Positions 51,757 through 60,308 are shown, counted from the first letter of the stretch. The stretch is 64,000 nt of DNA from CBDCHC01 sp965277055 (GCA_965277055.1 OZ255703.1:310001-374000); one strand, 5' to 3'. Numbers and translations are program-made. Notes: a model not told the origin generated them from the letters alone.

Positions 51757-53048
51757 GGTTTAAAGTGAACTTTTGGTTTATCCTGATTCTTGACTTCGCT
51801 TAATAGTTCGCTATTAACGGTTAGAATGCTATTTTGAGTTTTCTCAAAGCGTTCGTGTGTAACTTCAGATTGCTTGGTATAGTGTGATATATCCTGAGCA
51901 ACTTCACAAATTCTTTGAACGGCATGGATCATATCACCTCTCTTTAGTGACAAACATTCTGCTTCAATCAGCAAATCATCAAGGCTAATATCTTTTATTT
52001 TGTTATTAATGCGTAATTGATGGTTAGCAGTAAATTTACCACTCTCAGGAGCGTGAGCATAAGTAACATCATATGCTGGAGCGAGACCCCAAACTCCCTC
52101 GGGGCTCATCATAAAGGAAAAGTTTTTAGTGTGGTCGTCTCGATTTACCATTAATATATTAAAAGCCATGCGCCTAAACATCTCTAAGCGTGCAGCATAA
52201 TCAAGACTAAAATTTGACGCTAGTCCAAAATATGCTGCATAGCTTGTTGTTCCGGGGTAGTTAAAATCTACACCAATCATAGAGCAGAGTGTTTGGGTGT
52301 GTATTTTATTACCCTTATCACGGTCAAATCTTTTGGTAGCAAAGTGGTTTCTGCCCTCTTGGTCACGAATTAAAAGCGAGGGCATTATATCTATCCCCAC
52401 TTCTTTTGCCATCAAATAGTAGGCGTACTCTAAATTAGTATATCCCAATGGGTTGCCAAGATTATCAGCATCAAACTTAATCAGATAGTATTCATGTCCT
52501 TTGGGTATATCGTATTTACCATAGGCAATATGATTGGTTTCTGCATTATAGCCAATGAGTGCTTTTGCTCTCGCACCACCGGCACTAGTACTAATTTGTA
52601 TAAAATCATCTACTATATCTTCAAAATTACCAGACAGTGCGTTACGAGACTGTTGGACCATGTACTGCAGGTCAATTGCTTCTTGTACACTCGCTGAGCG
52701 TGGATATGGCGGTTCAAATTCTAAGGCTCCCATTGCACCGCTGCCAATATAACTCAGCATGTCATACACATCAACTGTTCTGTTCTTAAAATAAGCCCTA
52801 ATGATATTGGTTCCATGCGTATCAGGAAGTGCATCAGCAAGAAAATGAGGCAACCCCTTAAAACAATCTGATTTAGTAACGAATCGAGTGACCCCGGGTT
52901 TTGGTGGGAGCATAATAGGTGAGACGTTATATCTGCTATTTACATATTCATCACTAAACTCAAAATAGTTGTCAGTAACTAAATCAGAATTATTAGTATA
53001 TAAAAAGCCGACGGTAGTTCCGTATAGAGTTACTTTTATAGATTTCAT
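51753..53048 (-). CDS. hipA: HipA-family serine/threonine kinase toxin
   Basis: A 431-residue HipA, full length compared with the E. coli 440. The nucleotide-binding loop TSAGGARAKA is at residues 154-163, the catalytic NRDDHTKNF at 302-310 (Asp304 or Asp305 and Asn309) and the metal-binding Asp in APAYDVTY (Asp327). E. coli HipA phosphorylates glutamyl-tRNA synthetase and causes persistence. The N-terminal HipA-N domain is included. It is first in the operon, followed by hipB. Confidence 0.9.
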   Translation of the reverse strand: MKSIKVTLYGTTVGFLYTNNSDLVTDNYFEFSDEYVNSRYNVSPIMLPPKPGVTRFVTKSDCFKGLPHFLADALPDTHGTNIIRAYFKNRTVDVYDMLSYIGSGAMGALEFEPPYPRSASVQEAIDLQYMVQQSRNALSGNFEDIVDDFIQISTSAGGARAKALIGYNAETNHIAYGKYDIPKGHEYYLIKFDADNLGNPLGYTNLEYAYYLMAKEVGIDIMPSLLIRDQEGRNHFATKRFDRDKGNKIHTQTLCSMIGVDFNYPGTTSYAAYFGLASNFSLDYAARLEMFRRMAFNILMVNRDDHTKNFSFMMSPEGVWGLAPAYDVTYAHAPESGKFTANHQLRINNKIKDISLDDLLIEAECLSLKRGDMIHAVQRICEVAQDISHYTKQSEVTHERFEKTQNSILTVNSELLSEVKNQDKPKVHFKP

Positions 53049-53096
53049 ATAAACTATTTTATACTAATAATGCAGTATATAGTTTATATATAAACT
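53047..53096. promoter_or_regulatory. Palindromic operators of the hip operon
   Basis: AGTTTATATATAAACT (53081-53096) is a perfect 16-bp palindrome. A further half-site ATATAAACTA (53047-53056), facing TAGTTTATAT (53080-53089), overlaps the hipA start codon. TATAAA on the minus strand (53063-53058) is a possible -10 between them. The repeated ATATAAACT half-site is the likely HipB binding site. E. coli HipB boxes have a different core, so the specificity is own to this pair. Confidence 0.6.
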
Positions 53097-53332
53097 TTTT
53101 TATATTTATTAAGCTATGCCATTAAAAGAACTGAGTCGTGTCATCCTGTAGGTCTGGATTACACAAATTGAGCGGTTCTAGTGATAATCTACACTATGAA
53201 TTATCAGCAAAAATAGTATATGCCAAAGAGCAATGAGCACTTGCTGTAATTAGGAAATAAAATAGGAATATGACTAAAGATAAATAGCGTTGTAATACCA
53301 TTTATGGCGGTATTTAACATAGTAAACAGAAA
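53097..53332. other. Gene-free right part of the hip island
   Basis: No open frame above about 32 codons is seen. An inverted repeat AATACC/GGTATT (53294-53299 with 53309-53314, 9-nt loop) is the only regular structure. Nothing resembling an integrase, excisionase or transposase remains. It lies between the hip operators and the right att-like repeat. Confidence 0.5.
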
Positions 53333-53349
53333 CCGTCCAGCGACACCAT
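53333..53349 (+). repeat. att-like repeat, copy 2
   Basis: CCGTCCAGCGACACCAT matches the tRNA-Leu 3' end copy at 51218-51234 in 15 of 17 positions. The mismatches are adjacent (GT replaced by AC). The rest of the tRNA is not present here. It marks the probable right end of the hipAB element, with the intact tRNA at the left end. Confidence 0.7.
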
Positions 53350-53375
53350 TAAGCATAACTACGAAACTGATATAT

Positions 53376-53412
53376 CACTGATATTGGCATTATGTTTCTA
53401 TCAGTGTATAAT
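53376..53412 (+). promoter_or_regulatory. oadGAB promoter with palindromic operator
   Basis: TTGGCA (53384-53389) and TATAAT (53407-53412) with a 17-bp spacer form a strong sigma-70 promoter, 50 bp upstream of oadG. CACTGATA (53376-53383) and TATCAGTG (53399-53406) are a perfect 8-bp inverted repeat that flanks the -35 and ends at the -10, exactly where a repressor would block RNA polymerase. The regulator is not identified. Confidence 0.7.
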
Positions 53413-53461
53413 TGTACATTCACTAAATAAGGATACCACCTAAATCTTTAACAGAGTTATT

Positions 53462-53710
53462 ATGGAAGCATTAGCATCAGCAGTAAATTTAAGTATATTT
53501 GGCATGGGGTTTGTCTTTTCCTTCCTTGTGCTACTCGTATTTATTATGAAATTACTTTCCAAAATCGCTAACTCTACTATTAATATCACCAGTAATCCTG
53601 AGTTTGGTTCAGCCCCTACCATAGCTACTCAGAACACTACTGCCGTGCGAATAGACAAAAAAACCAAGCATATAATCACAGAAGCGATAAAAATGCATAG
53701 AGGAGGATAA
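53462..53710 (+). CDS. oadG: Oxaloacetate decarboxylase gamma subunit
   Basis: An 82-residue OadG: one N-terminal transmembrane helix (FGMGFVFSFLVLLVFIMKLL, residues about 13-32) and a polar C-terminal tail. In known pumps this subunit holds the alpha and beta subunits together. oadA starts directly after its stop. Short length and order G-A-B are normal. Confidence 0.88.
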   Translation: MEALASAVNLSIFGMGFVFSFLVLLVFIMKLLSKIANSTINITSNPEFGSAPTIATQNTTAVRIDKKTKHIITEAIKMHRGG

Positions 53711-55555
53711 ATGTTTAATTTATTTAGAAAAAAGAAAGAATTAGCAAATTCTATACAAAACAAAGTAGAAATTACTGAGTTAGTCTTTAGAGACGCTCAT
53801 CAGTCACTTTTTGCTACCCGATTACGTCTAGATGATATGCTCCCTATCGCAGAAAAAATTGATAAGATTGGCTATTGGTCTATTGAAAGCTGGGGTGGTG
53901 CTACTTTTGATAGTTGTATTCGTTACCTTGGAGAAGACCCATGGGAGCGCATTAGAAAAATTAAAGAAGTTATGCCTAACACCAAGCAACAAATGTTACT
54001 CCGTGGGCAAAACCTCTTAGGATATAGACATTATGCTGATGATGTAGTGCGTAAATTTATTGATCGCTCGCATGCAAATGGGGTAGATGTATTTCGCATT
54101 TTTGATGCGATGAATGATATGCGCAACTTACGCACTGCTATTGACCAAACCATCAAAATTGACTCACATGCTCAGGGCACTATTTCATATACTACTTCGC
54201 CAGTACACACTGTTGAGCTATGGATTGATTTAGCAAAACAAATTGAAGATATGGGGGCACACTCACTTTGTATTAAAGATATGGCTGGATTGCTTACCCC
54301 ATACAAAGCGTACGAACTTGTGACCAAACTTAAAGAAGAAATTAGCATCCCCATTCAGCTTCATGCTCATGCGACTACCGGGCTTTCTACTGTCACGATT
54401 GTGAAGGCTATAGAAGCAGGAATTGATAGAGTAGATACTGCTATTGGCTCTATGAGTGGTACGTATGGACATAGTGCGACTAATGCTATTGTGGCAATTT
54501 TGGAGGGTAGTAATCGCTCTACAGAGCTTGATATGGAAAAACTTGAGGAAATTGATGCCTACTTTAGAGTAGTCAGAGAAAAATATTCTGAGTTTGAAGG
54601 CACACTTAAAGGGGTGGATTCTCGTATTTTACTCTCTCAAGTACCAGGAGGTATGCTCACTAATATGGAAAGCCAACTCAAGGAGCAAAATGCACTAGAC
54701 AAATTTGATGAGGTATTAATAGAAATTCCACGCGTACGCAAAGATCTGGGATATATCCCATTAGTAACCCCTACTTCGCAAATTGTGGGTACGCAATCAG
54801 TCTTAAACGTACTTACAGGTGAGCGCTACAAAACAATTACTAAAGAAGCATCTGGGGTATTAAAAGGTGAATATGGTGCAACTCCTGCTCCAGTAAATAG
54901 TGCATTACAAGAACGTGTATTAGCAGGTGAAATGCCAATTACCGAGCGCCCTGCAGACCATATTGCCCCTGAACTGGATGCATTAGAAATTGAATTTGAC
55001 AAAATTATACTTGATAAAAATATCACGCTAGCAAAACACAAAATTGATGATCTCTTAACCTATGCCCTCTTCCCGCAAGTGGGGATGAATTTCTTAGAGA
55101 ATAGAGGTAACCCTGACTTCTTTGAAGCAGCTCCAACTGGTGAAAAACCAGCGCAGCATTCTCAAGAAGAAGGAGTATATACCGTTTCATTTAAAGGAAA
55201 TTCTTATACTGTAGAAGTAAGTGCTGGTGGTGATATTACTGCTATGCAGCCCACAAAAGCACCTACTCAAACTACAAATCCACAAGGAGAATCAGCGCCA
55301 ACTACAAGCGAAGCGCCTGCCCAGACCCCTACTTCTGGCGAAATAGAAGACGTATTAGCACCACTAGCAGGAAACATTTGGAAGGTAGAAGTCACAGAAA
55401 ACCAACAGGTAAATGAAGGTGATGTACTCATTATTCTAGAAGCTATGAAAATGGAAACAGAAGTGCGTGCAAGCAAAAACTGCACTATTAATAGTATCTC
55501 CACTAAAGAAGGAGATAGTGTCAAGGTGGGCGATATTCTCTTATCTGTTCAATAA
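53711..55555 (+). CDS. oadA: Oxaloacetate decarboxylase alpha subunit
   Basis: A 614-residue biotin enzyme. The carboxyltransferase domain starts VFRDAHQSLFATRLRLDDM and contains the DAMNDMRN segment and LHAHATTGLSTVT (metal His). A PYC_OADA domain follows, then an Ala/Pro/Thr-rich linker (about residues 510-540), and a biotinyl domain with the target Lys in EAMKMETEV. It decarboxylates oxaloacetate to pyruvate with transfer to OadB, coupled to Na+ export. The start of MFNLF has an AGGAGG site 5 bp upstream. Confidence 0.94.
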   Translation: MFNLFRKKKELANSIQNKVEITELVFRDAHQSLFATRLRLDDMLPIAEKIDKIGYWSIESWGGATFDSCIRYLGEDPWERIRKIKEVMPNTKQQMLLRGQNLLGYRHYADDVVRKFIDRSHANGVDVFRIFDAMNDMRNLRTAIDQTIKIDSHAQGTISYTTSPVHTVELWIDLAKQIEDMGAHSLCIKDMAGLLTPYKAYELVTKLKEEISIPIQLHAHATTGLSTVTIVKAIEAGIDRVDTAIGSMSGTYGHSATNAIVAILEGSNRSTELDMEKLEEIDAYFRVVREKYSEFEGTLKGVDSRILLSQVPGGMLTNMESQLKEQNALDKFDEVLIEIPRVRKDLGYIPLVTPTSQIVGTQSVLNVLTGERYKTITKEASGVLKGEYGATPAPVNSALQERVLAGEMPITERPADHIAPELDALEIEFDKIILDKNITLAKHKIDDLLTYALFPQVGMNFLENRGNPDFFEAAPTGEKPAQHSQEEGVYTVSFKGNSYTVEVSAGGDITAMQPTKAPTQTTNPQGESAPTTSEAPAQTPTSGEIEDVLAPLAGNIWKVEVTENQQVNEGDVLIILEAMKMETEVRASKNCTINSISTKEGDSVKVGDILLSVQ

Positions 55556-55571
55556 TTTACCAAAACTGATT

Positions 55572-56702
55572 ATGGAACAATTACACAACCTCTGGATTAA
55601 TACCGGTATTTACCAAATGTCATTAGGCGAATTGGTAATGCTGATTATTTCGTTAGTATTATTATACTTAGCGATTGTTAAAAAGTTTGAACCACTCTTG
55701 CTTTTACCTATTGGCTTTGGGGCACTATTGGCAAACCTCCCAGGGGCAGGTCTTGCTGTGGAAGGTGGGTTTTTATATACCTTTTATCAACTTGGTGTAG
55801 GTTCAACTATTTTCCCTTTGCTAATTTTTATGGGTGTTGGGGCAATGACTGATTTTGGCCCACTTCTAGCAAACCCACGTACACTCTTACTCGGCGCTGC
55901 TGCTCAATTTGGTATTTTTGCGACTGTTCTTGGGGCAGTAGCATTTAGTGCTATAGGAATATTTGATTTCACTTTAAAAGATGCAGCTGCGATTGGGATT
56001 ATTGGTGGGGCAGATGGTCCTACGAGTATTTATGTAGCCTCTATGCTCGCACCTGAACTCTTAGGTGCTATTGCTGTTGCTTCGTATTCGTATATGGCTC
56101 TTGTGCCTCTGATTCAACCGCCTATTATGAAAGCACTTACTTCCAAGGAAGAGCGTGCAATTGAAATGAAACAACTCAGAGAAGTTTCAAAAACAGAAAA
56201 AGTGGTATTTCCTATTACGTTACTGATACTTGTGGGGTTCTTACTTCCTGATGCTGCACCTTTGGTTGGGATGTTTGCCTTTGGTAACCTGATGAAAGAA
56301 GCAGGGGTAGTTGATAGACTGAGCGACACTGCTCAAAATGCACTCATCAATATCGTAACTATTTTCCTAGGCTTGGCGGTAGGTTCAAGGCTTAGTGCCG
56401 AAACATTCTTACAATTTGAAACTCTAGGGATTTTAATGCTTGGTATGGTAGCATTTGCTTTGGGTACTGCCTCTGGGGTGATTATGGCAAAAACTATGAA
56501 TAAGTTTTCAGACCAAAAAATTAACCCACTTATTGGCTCTGCAGGGGTATCTGCGGTACCTATGGCTGCTCGTGTGTCGAACAAAGTTGGTTTGGAAGCA
56601 AACCCGCATAACTTTTTGTTAATGCATGCCATGGGTCCAAATGTTGCTGGGGTGATTGGTTCTGCAATTGCTGCGGGTATTATGATTCAATATCTCGGAT
56701 AA
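55572..56702 (+). CDS. oadB: Oxaloacetate decarboxylase beta subunit (Na+ pump)
   Basis: A 376-residue integral membrane protein. The conserved GVGAMTDFGPLLANP and IGIIGGADGPTSIYVAS motifs and the C-terminal MHAMGPNVAGVIGSAIAAG block are diagnostic for OadB/GcdB carboxybiotin decarboxylases. It pumps Na+ as carboxybiotin is decarboxylated. The ATG at 55572 lies 16 bp after oadA's stop; an in-frame extension into oadA is not needed. panD starts at the base after its stop. Confidence 0.94.
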   Translation: MEQLHNLWINTGIYQMSLGELVMLIISLVLLYLAIVKKFEPLLLLPIGFGALLANLPGAGLAVEGGFLYTFYQLGVGSTIFPLLIFMGVGAMTDFGPLLANPRTLLLGAAAQFGIFATVLGAVAFSAIGIFDFTLKDAAAIGIIGGADGPTSIYVASMLAPELLGAIAVASYSYMALVPLIQPPIMKALTSKEERAIEMKQLREVSKTEKVVFPITLLILVGFLLPDAAPLVGMFAFGNLMKEAGVVDRLSDTAQNALINIVTIFLGLAVGSRLSAETFLQFETLGILMLGMVAFALGTASGVIMAKTMNKFSDQKINPLIGSAGVSAVPMAARVSNKVGLEANPHNFLLMHAMGPNVAGVIGSAIAAGIMIQYLG

Positions 56703-57059
56703 GTGTACCTTACTCTCTTAAAATCCAAACTTCACAGAGTATCTGTCACTGCATGTGAATTAGACTATGAAGGCTCTTGTGCGATTGATGAAGCACTCTT
56801 AGAGGTTGCACATATTGCCGAATATGAGCAAATACATATTTACAATGTGACCAATGGTATGCGTTTCACCACCTATGCTATTACTGCACCCAAAGGTTCT
56901 CAAACCATCTCACTCAACGGCTCAGCAGCACGCCAAGCAGTTGTTGGTGATACACTCATTATTGCGACATATGGACAATATGATGCAGATGAAACCAGCA
57001 ATCACTCGCCAAAACTCGTATATGTGCGTGATAACCAAATCACACATACCAACGCTTAG
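56703..57059 (+). CDS. panD: Aspartate 1-decarboxylase
   Basis: A 118-residue PanD. The proenzyme cleavage site Gly-Ser is at residues 24-25 (DYEGSCAID), giving the pyruvoyl Ser. KLHRVSVTACELDYEGS and NVTNGMRFTTYAI are typical. It makes beta-alanine for pantothenate. The GTG start is adjacent to the oadB stop, so panD belongs to the oad operon, which is unusual. Its 3' end overlaps msrQ by 4 bp. Confidence 0.93.
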   Translation: MYLTLLKSKLHRVSVTACELDYEGSCAIDEALLEVAHIAEYEQIHIYNVTNGMRFTTYAITAPKGSQTISLNGSAARQAVVGDTLIIATYGQYDADETSNHSPKLVYVRDNQITHTNA

Positions 57060-57631
57060 CGATTACGCATAAGCTTAACCACACGCGCACCCAATAATAG
57101 CAGGATAATGAGTAAATAAATTGCGGCTTCAATAGTCATGCCAGATTTTGACTGCAAATAAAAATGTAGCCAAGAAATAATAAGTATAGGATATACTAAA
57201 TAGTGCAGTTTTTTCCATCGTTTTTTAAGTTTGCGGATACTCCAATTATTTGAAGTAATAGCAAGCAAAAACGTCATCACAAACGCAAGTGCACCGAGTA
57301 AGATATACCTACGTTTCATAATATCTTCACTAATGTACTCAAGCGAAAATTGCTGGTCAATCAGCCAGATACTTACATGCAACACCATATAAAAAAACGT
57401 AATCAGCCCTAGTGCCCTTCTATAGCGAACGAAAAAAACCCATGTAGTCAATTGCATGATAGGAGTAATGCATAGAGTTAACATCAAAAACCTCAGCGCC
57501 CACTGCCCTGTGGGGTTAGTAATTTCCTCAATCGGATCAATTAAATAACCATTTAATGCATTAAAAACAAGTACATAAAAAGGAATAAGTGCAACAACCC
57601 AGAGTATTATTTTGGCAACACCTACCGACAT
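57056..57631 (-). CDS. msrQ: Heme-binding membrane subunit MsrQ
   Basis: A 191-residue YedZ/MsrQ with about five to six hydrophobic segments, part of the ferric-reductase-like transmembrane family. His residues in the ALGLITFFYMVLHVSIW and KLHYLVYPILIISWLHF segments are suited to heme coordination. It supplies electrons from quinones to periplasmic MsrP. It overlaps the msrP stop by one base (TAATG). Confidence 0.92.
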   Translation of the reverse strand: MSVGVAKIILWVVALIPFYVLVFNALNGYLIDPIEEITNPTGQWALRFLMLTLCITPIMQLTTWVFFVRYRRALGLITFFYMVLHVSIWLIDQQFSLEYISEDIMKRRYILLGALAFVMTFLLAITSNNWSIRKLKKRWKKLHYLVYPILIISWLHFYLQSKSGMTIEAAIYLLIILLLLGARVVKLMRNR

Positions 57632-58593
57632 TAATAATACCTAGTAAGATCTAGTCCAGTATATAATGAAGCAACTTCATCATAGCCATTAAACATCATC
57701 GTATCTTGTTTTTCAGGTGCGAAAAACGATCCTTTACCAATGATACGCTCTCGTTTTTGACTCCATCTCGGGTGATCAACTTGTGGGTTTACATTGGCGT
57801 AAAAGCCATATTCATTAGGTGCTTGGAGCTGCCATGAGTTTTTAGGTTCAGTGGCAGTAAACTCTATTTTGACAATAGATTTAATATTTTTAAAGCCATA
57901 TTTCCACGGTACTACCAAACGCAGTGGCGCACCATTTTGATTGGGTAACTCTTTACCATACAATCCAACCGCTAAAAAACTCAAAGGATGCATAGCTTCA
58001 GCAAGAGTAAGACCTTCAACATAGGGCCATTTTAAAGTTTTACGTTTTTGCCCGGGCATTTCCTCAGGTCTGTAGAGTGTGGTAAATTTCACAAATTTTG
58101 CGTCCATCGTAGGTTCAAAGCGTTTGAGTACATCTGCCAAAGATACTCCTAACCACGGAATCACCATAGACCATGCTTCAACACAACGAAAGCGATATAT
58201 CCGCTCCTCTAATTGATGCGGAGAAATAAAATCTTCTAGATTAACCACCCCGGGTTTGTTACAGTACCCACTAACTTCAATATTCCACGGTGAGGTGGTC
58301 AATGAATGAGCATGTTTAGCAGGGTCGCGCTTCCCTGTGCCAAATTCATAAAAATTATTATAGTTGGTAATATCATTATAACTATGTGGTTCAAGATTTT
58401 GTCCGTATGCAGTATTCTTAACAAAATCTGCATACCCTCCTTCAGGGTTACCTTCTGCATATCCTTTCAGTCCTATACCCAATACAGATATTCCTGCAGT
58501 AGTTTTTAAAAACTCACGACGCTTAAGATACTGTTGTTCATCAGTCACTTGAGCTTCTGTAAGATGATTTTTAAGAATTGATTTAATGTTCAT
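57631..58593 (-). CDS. msrP: Periplasmic methionine sulfoxide reductase catalytic subunit MsrP
   Basis: A 320-residue molybdopterin enzyme of the YedY family. A twin-arginine signal (KRREFLKTTAG, Arg25-Arg26) sends it through Tat. The Mo-ligand Cys is at residue 137 in RFRCVEAWSM, and the later LRLVVPWKYGFKNIKS is typical. It reduces periplasmic methionine sulfoxides. I choose the ATG at 58593, whose ATGA overlaps the stop of the DUF1223 gene; an in-frame start 18 codons upstream is possible but would lie inside that gene. Confidence 0.94.
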   Translation of the reverse strand: MNIKSILKNHLTEAQVTDEQQYLKRREFLKTTAGISVLGIGLKGYAEGNPEGGYADFVKNTAYGQNLEPHSYNDITNYNNFYEFGTGKRDPAKHAHSLTTSPWNIEVSGYCNKPGVVNLEDFISPHQLEERIYRFRCVEAWSMVIPWLGVSLADVLKRFEPTMDAKFVKFTTLYRPEEMPGQKRKTLKWPYVEGLTLAEAMHPLSFLAVGLYGKELPNQNGAPLRLVVPWKYGFKNIKSIVKIEFTATEPKNSWQLQAPNEYGFYANVNPQVDHPRWSQKRERIIGKGSFFAPEKQDTMMFNGYDEVASLYTGLDLTRYY

Positions 58594-59276
58594 AGCCATG
58601 CACCTGTTACTTGAATTGGTCGAATACTTTTTTTGGTAGAAATCCATACTGCCAGAGCGAGTTTGGCATCTGTTGTAGTTTTGGGAAGTGGCAAGGTAAC
58701 TGTCTTAGTTTTTGTATATTTGGCATCATATCCGAGTACTACAAAGTTGTGTTCTGCCATTCTCCCTGAGTTTTCTCCACCTGTAATGTTTGTCTGAATA
58801 TCAGAGCCTAAGAGTGCAATATTTGCTACAAATCCGGACGTATCAAACTGTACTTTTACCTCATCACCCTCTATATTCACAGTAATATTGCCCACTTTCT
58901 TATTATATTCATGATGAATGCCATCACGCCAATAGTTTTCTTCCTCACCAGAGACTACAACGTGCGGAGTAAACACAGCACTAACATTGCCTTCACCATA
59001 GTGTAAGCGGTGACGCAGGCTATGTGTTGGGCTCGCATATTGGTCATCCCAACCATACCCATCCCAATAATCTACGTGAAATGCCATAGGTACAATATTG
59101 GTAAATAAGTTCTCACTCTTTTTAAAATTCCCAAGCCAACGTTCCGCAGGGGGACAATTATGGCACCCTTGTGAAGTATAAAGTTCTATCAAGGTGTTTT
59201 TATATTCACCACTTTCAAAGCTTAATGCCCATACTGTTTGATTATATAGCACTATCGCTAAAATGAGATATTTCAT
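58590..59276 (-). CDS. DUF1223 secreted thioredoxin-fold protein
   Basis: A 228-residue DUF1223 protein. A signal peptide (about residues 1-18) is followed by the family signature LIELYTSQGCHNCPPAERWL, with CxxC at Cys38 and Cys41. DUF1223 is thioredoxin-like; its substrates are unknown. It is the first gene of a DUF1223-msrP-msrQ operon, coupled to msrP by an ATGA overlap. That arrangement suggests a role in periplasmic redox repair, perhaps with thiols or with MsrP, but this is inference. Confidence 0.85.
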   Translation of the reverse strand: MKYLILAIVLYNQTVWALSFESGEYKNTLIELYTSQGCHNCPPAERWLGNFKKSENLFTNIVPMAFHVDYWDGYGWDDQYASPTHSLRHRLHYGEGNVSAVFTPHVVVSGEEENYWRDGIHHEYNKKVGNITVNIEGDEVKVQFDTSGFVANIALLGSDIQTNITGGENSGRMAEHNFVVLGYDAKYTKTKTVTLPLPKTTTDAKLALAVWISTKKSIRPIQVTGAWL

Positions 59277-59346
59277 ATATTCTTTTTACTAATAAACAAA
59301 TTACATCTCTAATATACTTGGTTTGAACGCCAAAACATAACTCCAA

Positions 59347-60294
59347 TTATAACCTAGTATGAATAATTCCTTCAGGAGTAAAGACCACAAACGCAAAGGC
59401 AAAAGGAATATGATAAGCAACGTCTTTATTATTCTTAGTGACTACCACATTACCCACATCTCTACCGTTGGCAATACGTGTATTATCTAAGGCTGAAGCT
59501 TGACCTTCTACCCAAGAAATCACATATCCATTATGCTCTATCTTACCATGCTGTTTAAGCAAGGATAACGGATATGCATGATTATCAATAGCAACAACTC
59601 GCGCTAAAGCAGGAATATCCCCAGTATACTGACTACGAAGCAAAAAAGGTTGGGTAGATGAGTCATATGCTACATAAGGATTACTGCCATAATTTCGGAG
59701 TTTAGGATTATTGGGTATCAGAACTAATGCTTGTGGATGACGCTTTTTAAGTTCACCAAAAGACTCCATTCGTGAAGGGAGCATCGTAAGTTTAGTATCA
59801 GTGTAGGTACCCACAATTCCTTTACCAGTAAATTGTTGCCACCAGCTTTCTGTTTGACGATCGTACATTACCATATCTGAATGTCTGAGTTTCCCAGTCG
59901 TGCCAAAGTCGAGCAAAACATCTCCTACTTTTCTATTAAATACAATACCCGAATTACACAATGGGCAATATGTTACTGCAATTGGAACATCACCAATAAC
60001 ATCATTGACGATTTCATGATACATCATAATACGGATAGGATATGCTTTAGTAACACCTTGAAGAGTAATACTCATCACAGGTTCATTATTCTCAATATTA
60101 GTAACAGTATTGATAGTACTAAATATAGGATTATCTATTGCTGGTATACCATCTTTTGGTGGACCACCCGAAATAATTTCAGTAATATCTATATTCGTTT
60201 GGGAAAAATCAGTATCAGGCCAGTCAGTTACCCACTGTGAATGAGCAAAGAGTGAAGAACTCAATAACCAAAAGAATAACATTTTCATATACAT
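59347..60294 (-). CDS. DUF3179 family secreted protein
   Basis: A 315-residue DUF3179 protein with a signal peptide (about residues 1-18 from the second Met). Signatures: PIAVTYCPLCNSGIVFNR, with a CPLC pair at Cys110/Cys113, the FGTTGKLRHSDMVMYDRQTESWWQ segment and KRHPQALVLI. DUF3179 occurs in marine bacteria and its function is unknown. It lies 70 bp upstream of DUF1223 and might be co-transcribed. It has its own promoter. Confidence 0.85.
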   Translation of the reverse strand: MYMKMLFFWLLSSSLFAHSQWVTDWPDTDFSQTNIDITEIISGGPPKDGIPAIDNPIFSTINTVTNIENNEPVMSITLQGVTKAYPIRIMMYHEIVNDVIGDVPIAVTYCPLCNSGIVFNRKVGDVLLDFGTTGKLRHSDMVMYDRQTESWWQQFTGKGIVGTYTDTKLTMLPSRMESFGELKKRHPQALVLIPNNPKLRNYGSNPYVAYDSSTQPFLLRSQYTGDIPALARVVAIDNHAYPLSLLKQHGKIEHNGYVISWVEGQASALDNTRIANGRDVGNVVVTKNNKDVAYHIPFAFAFVVFTPEGIIHTRL

Positions 60295-60308
60295 ATCATA
60301 GTAGTGTT

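Noticed and set aside
53140..53250. 32-codon open frame starting with GTG to the right of hipA
   Set aside because: No ribosome site, short, and no recognisable product; probably chance.
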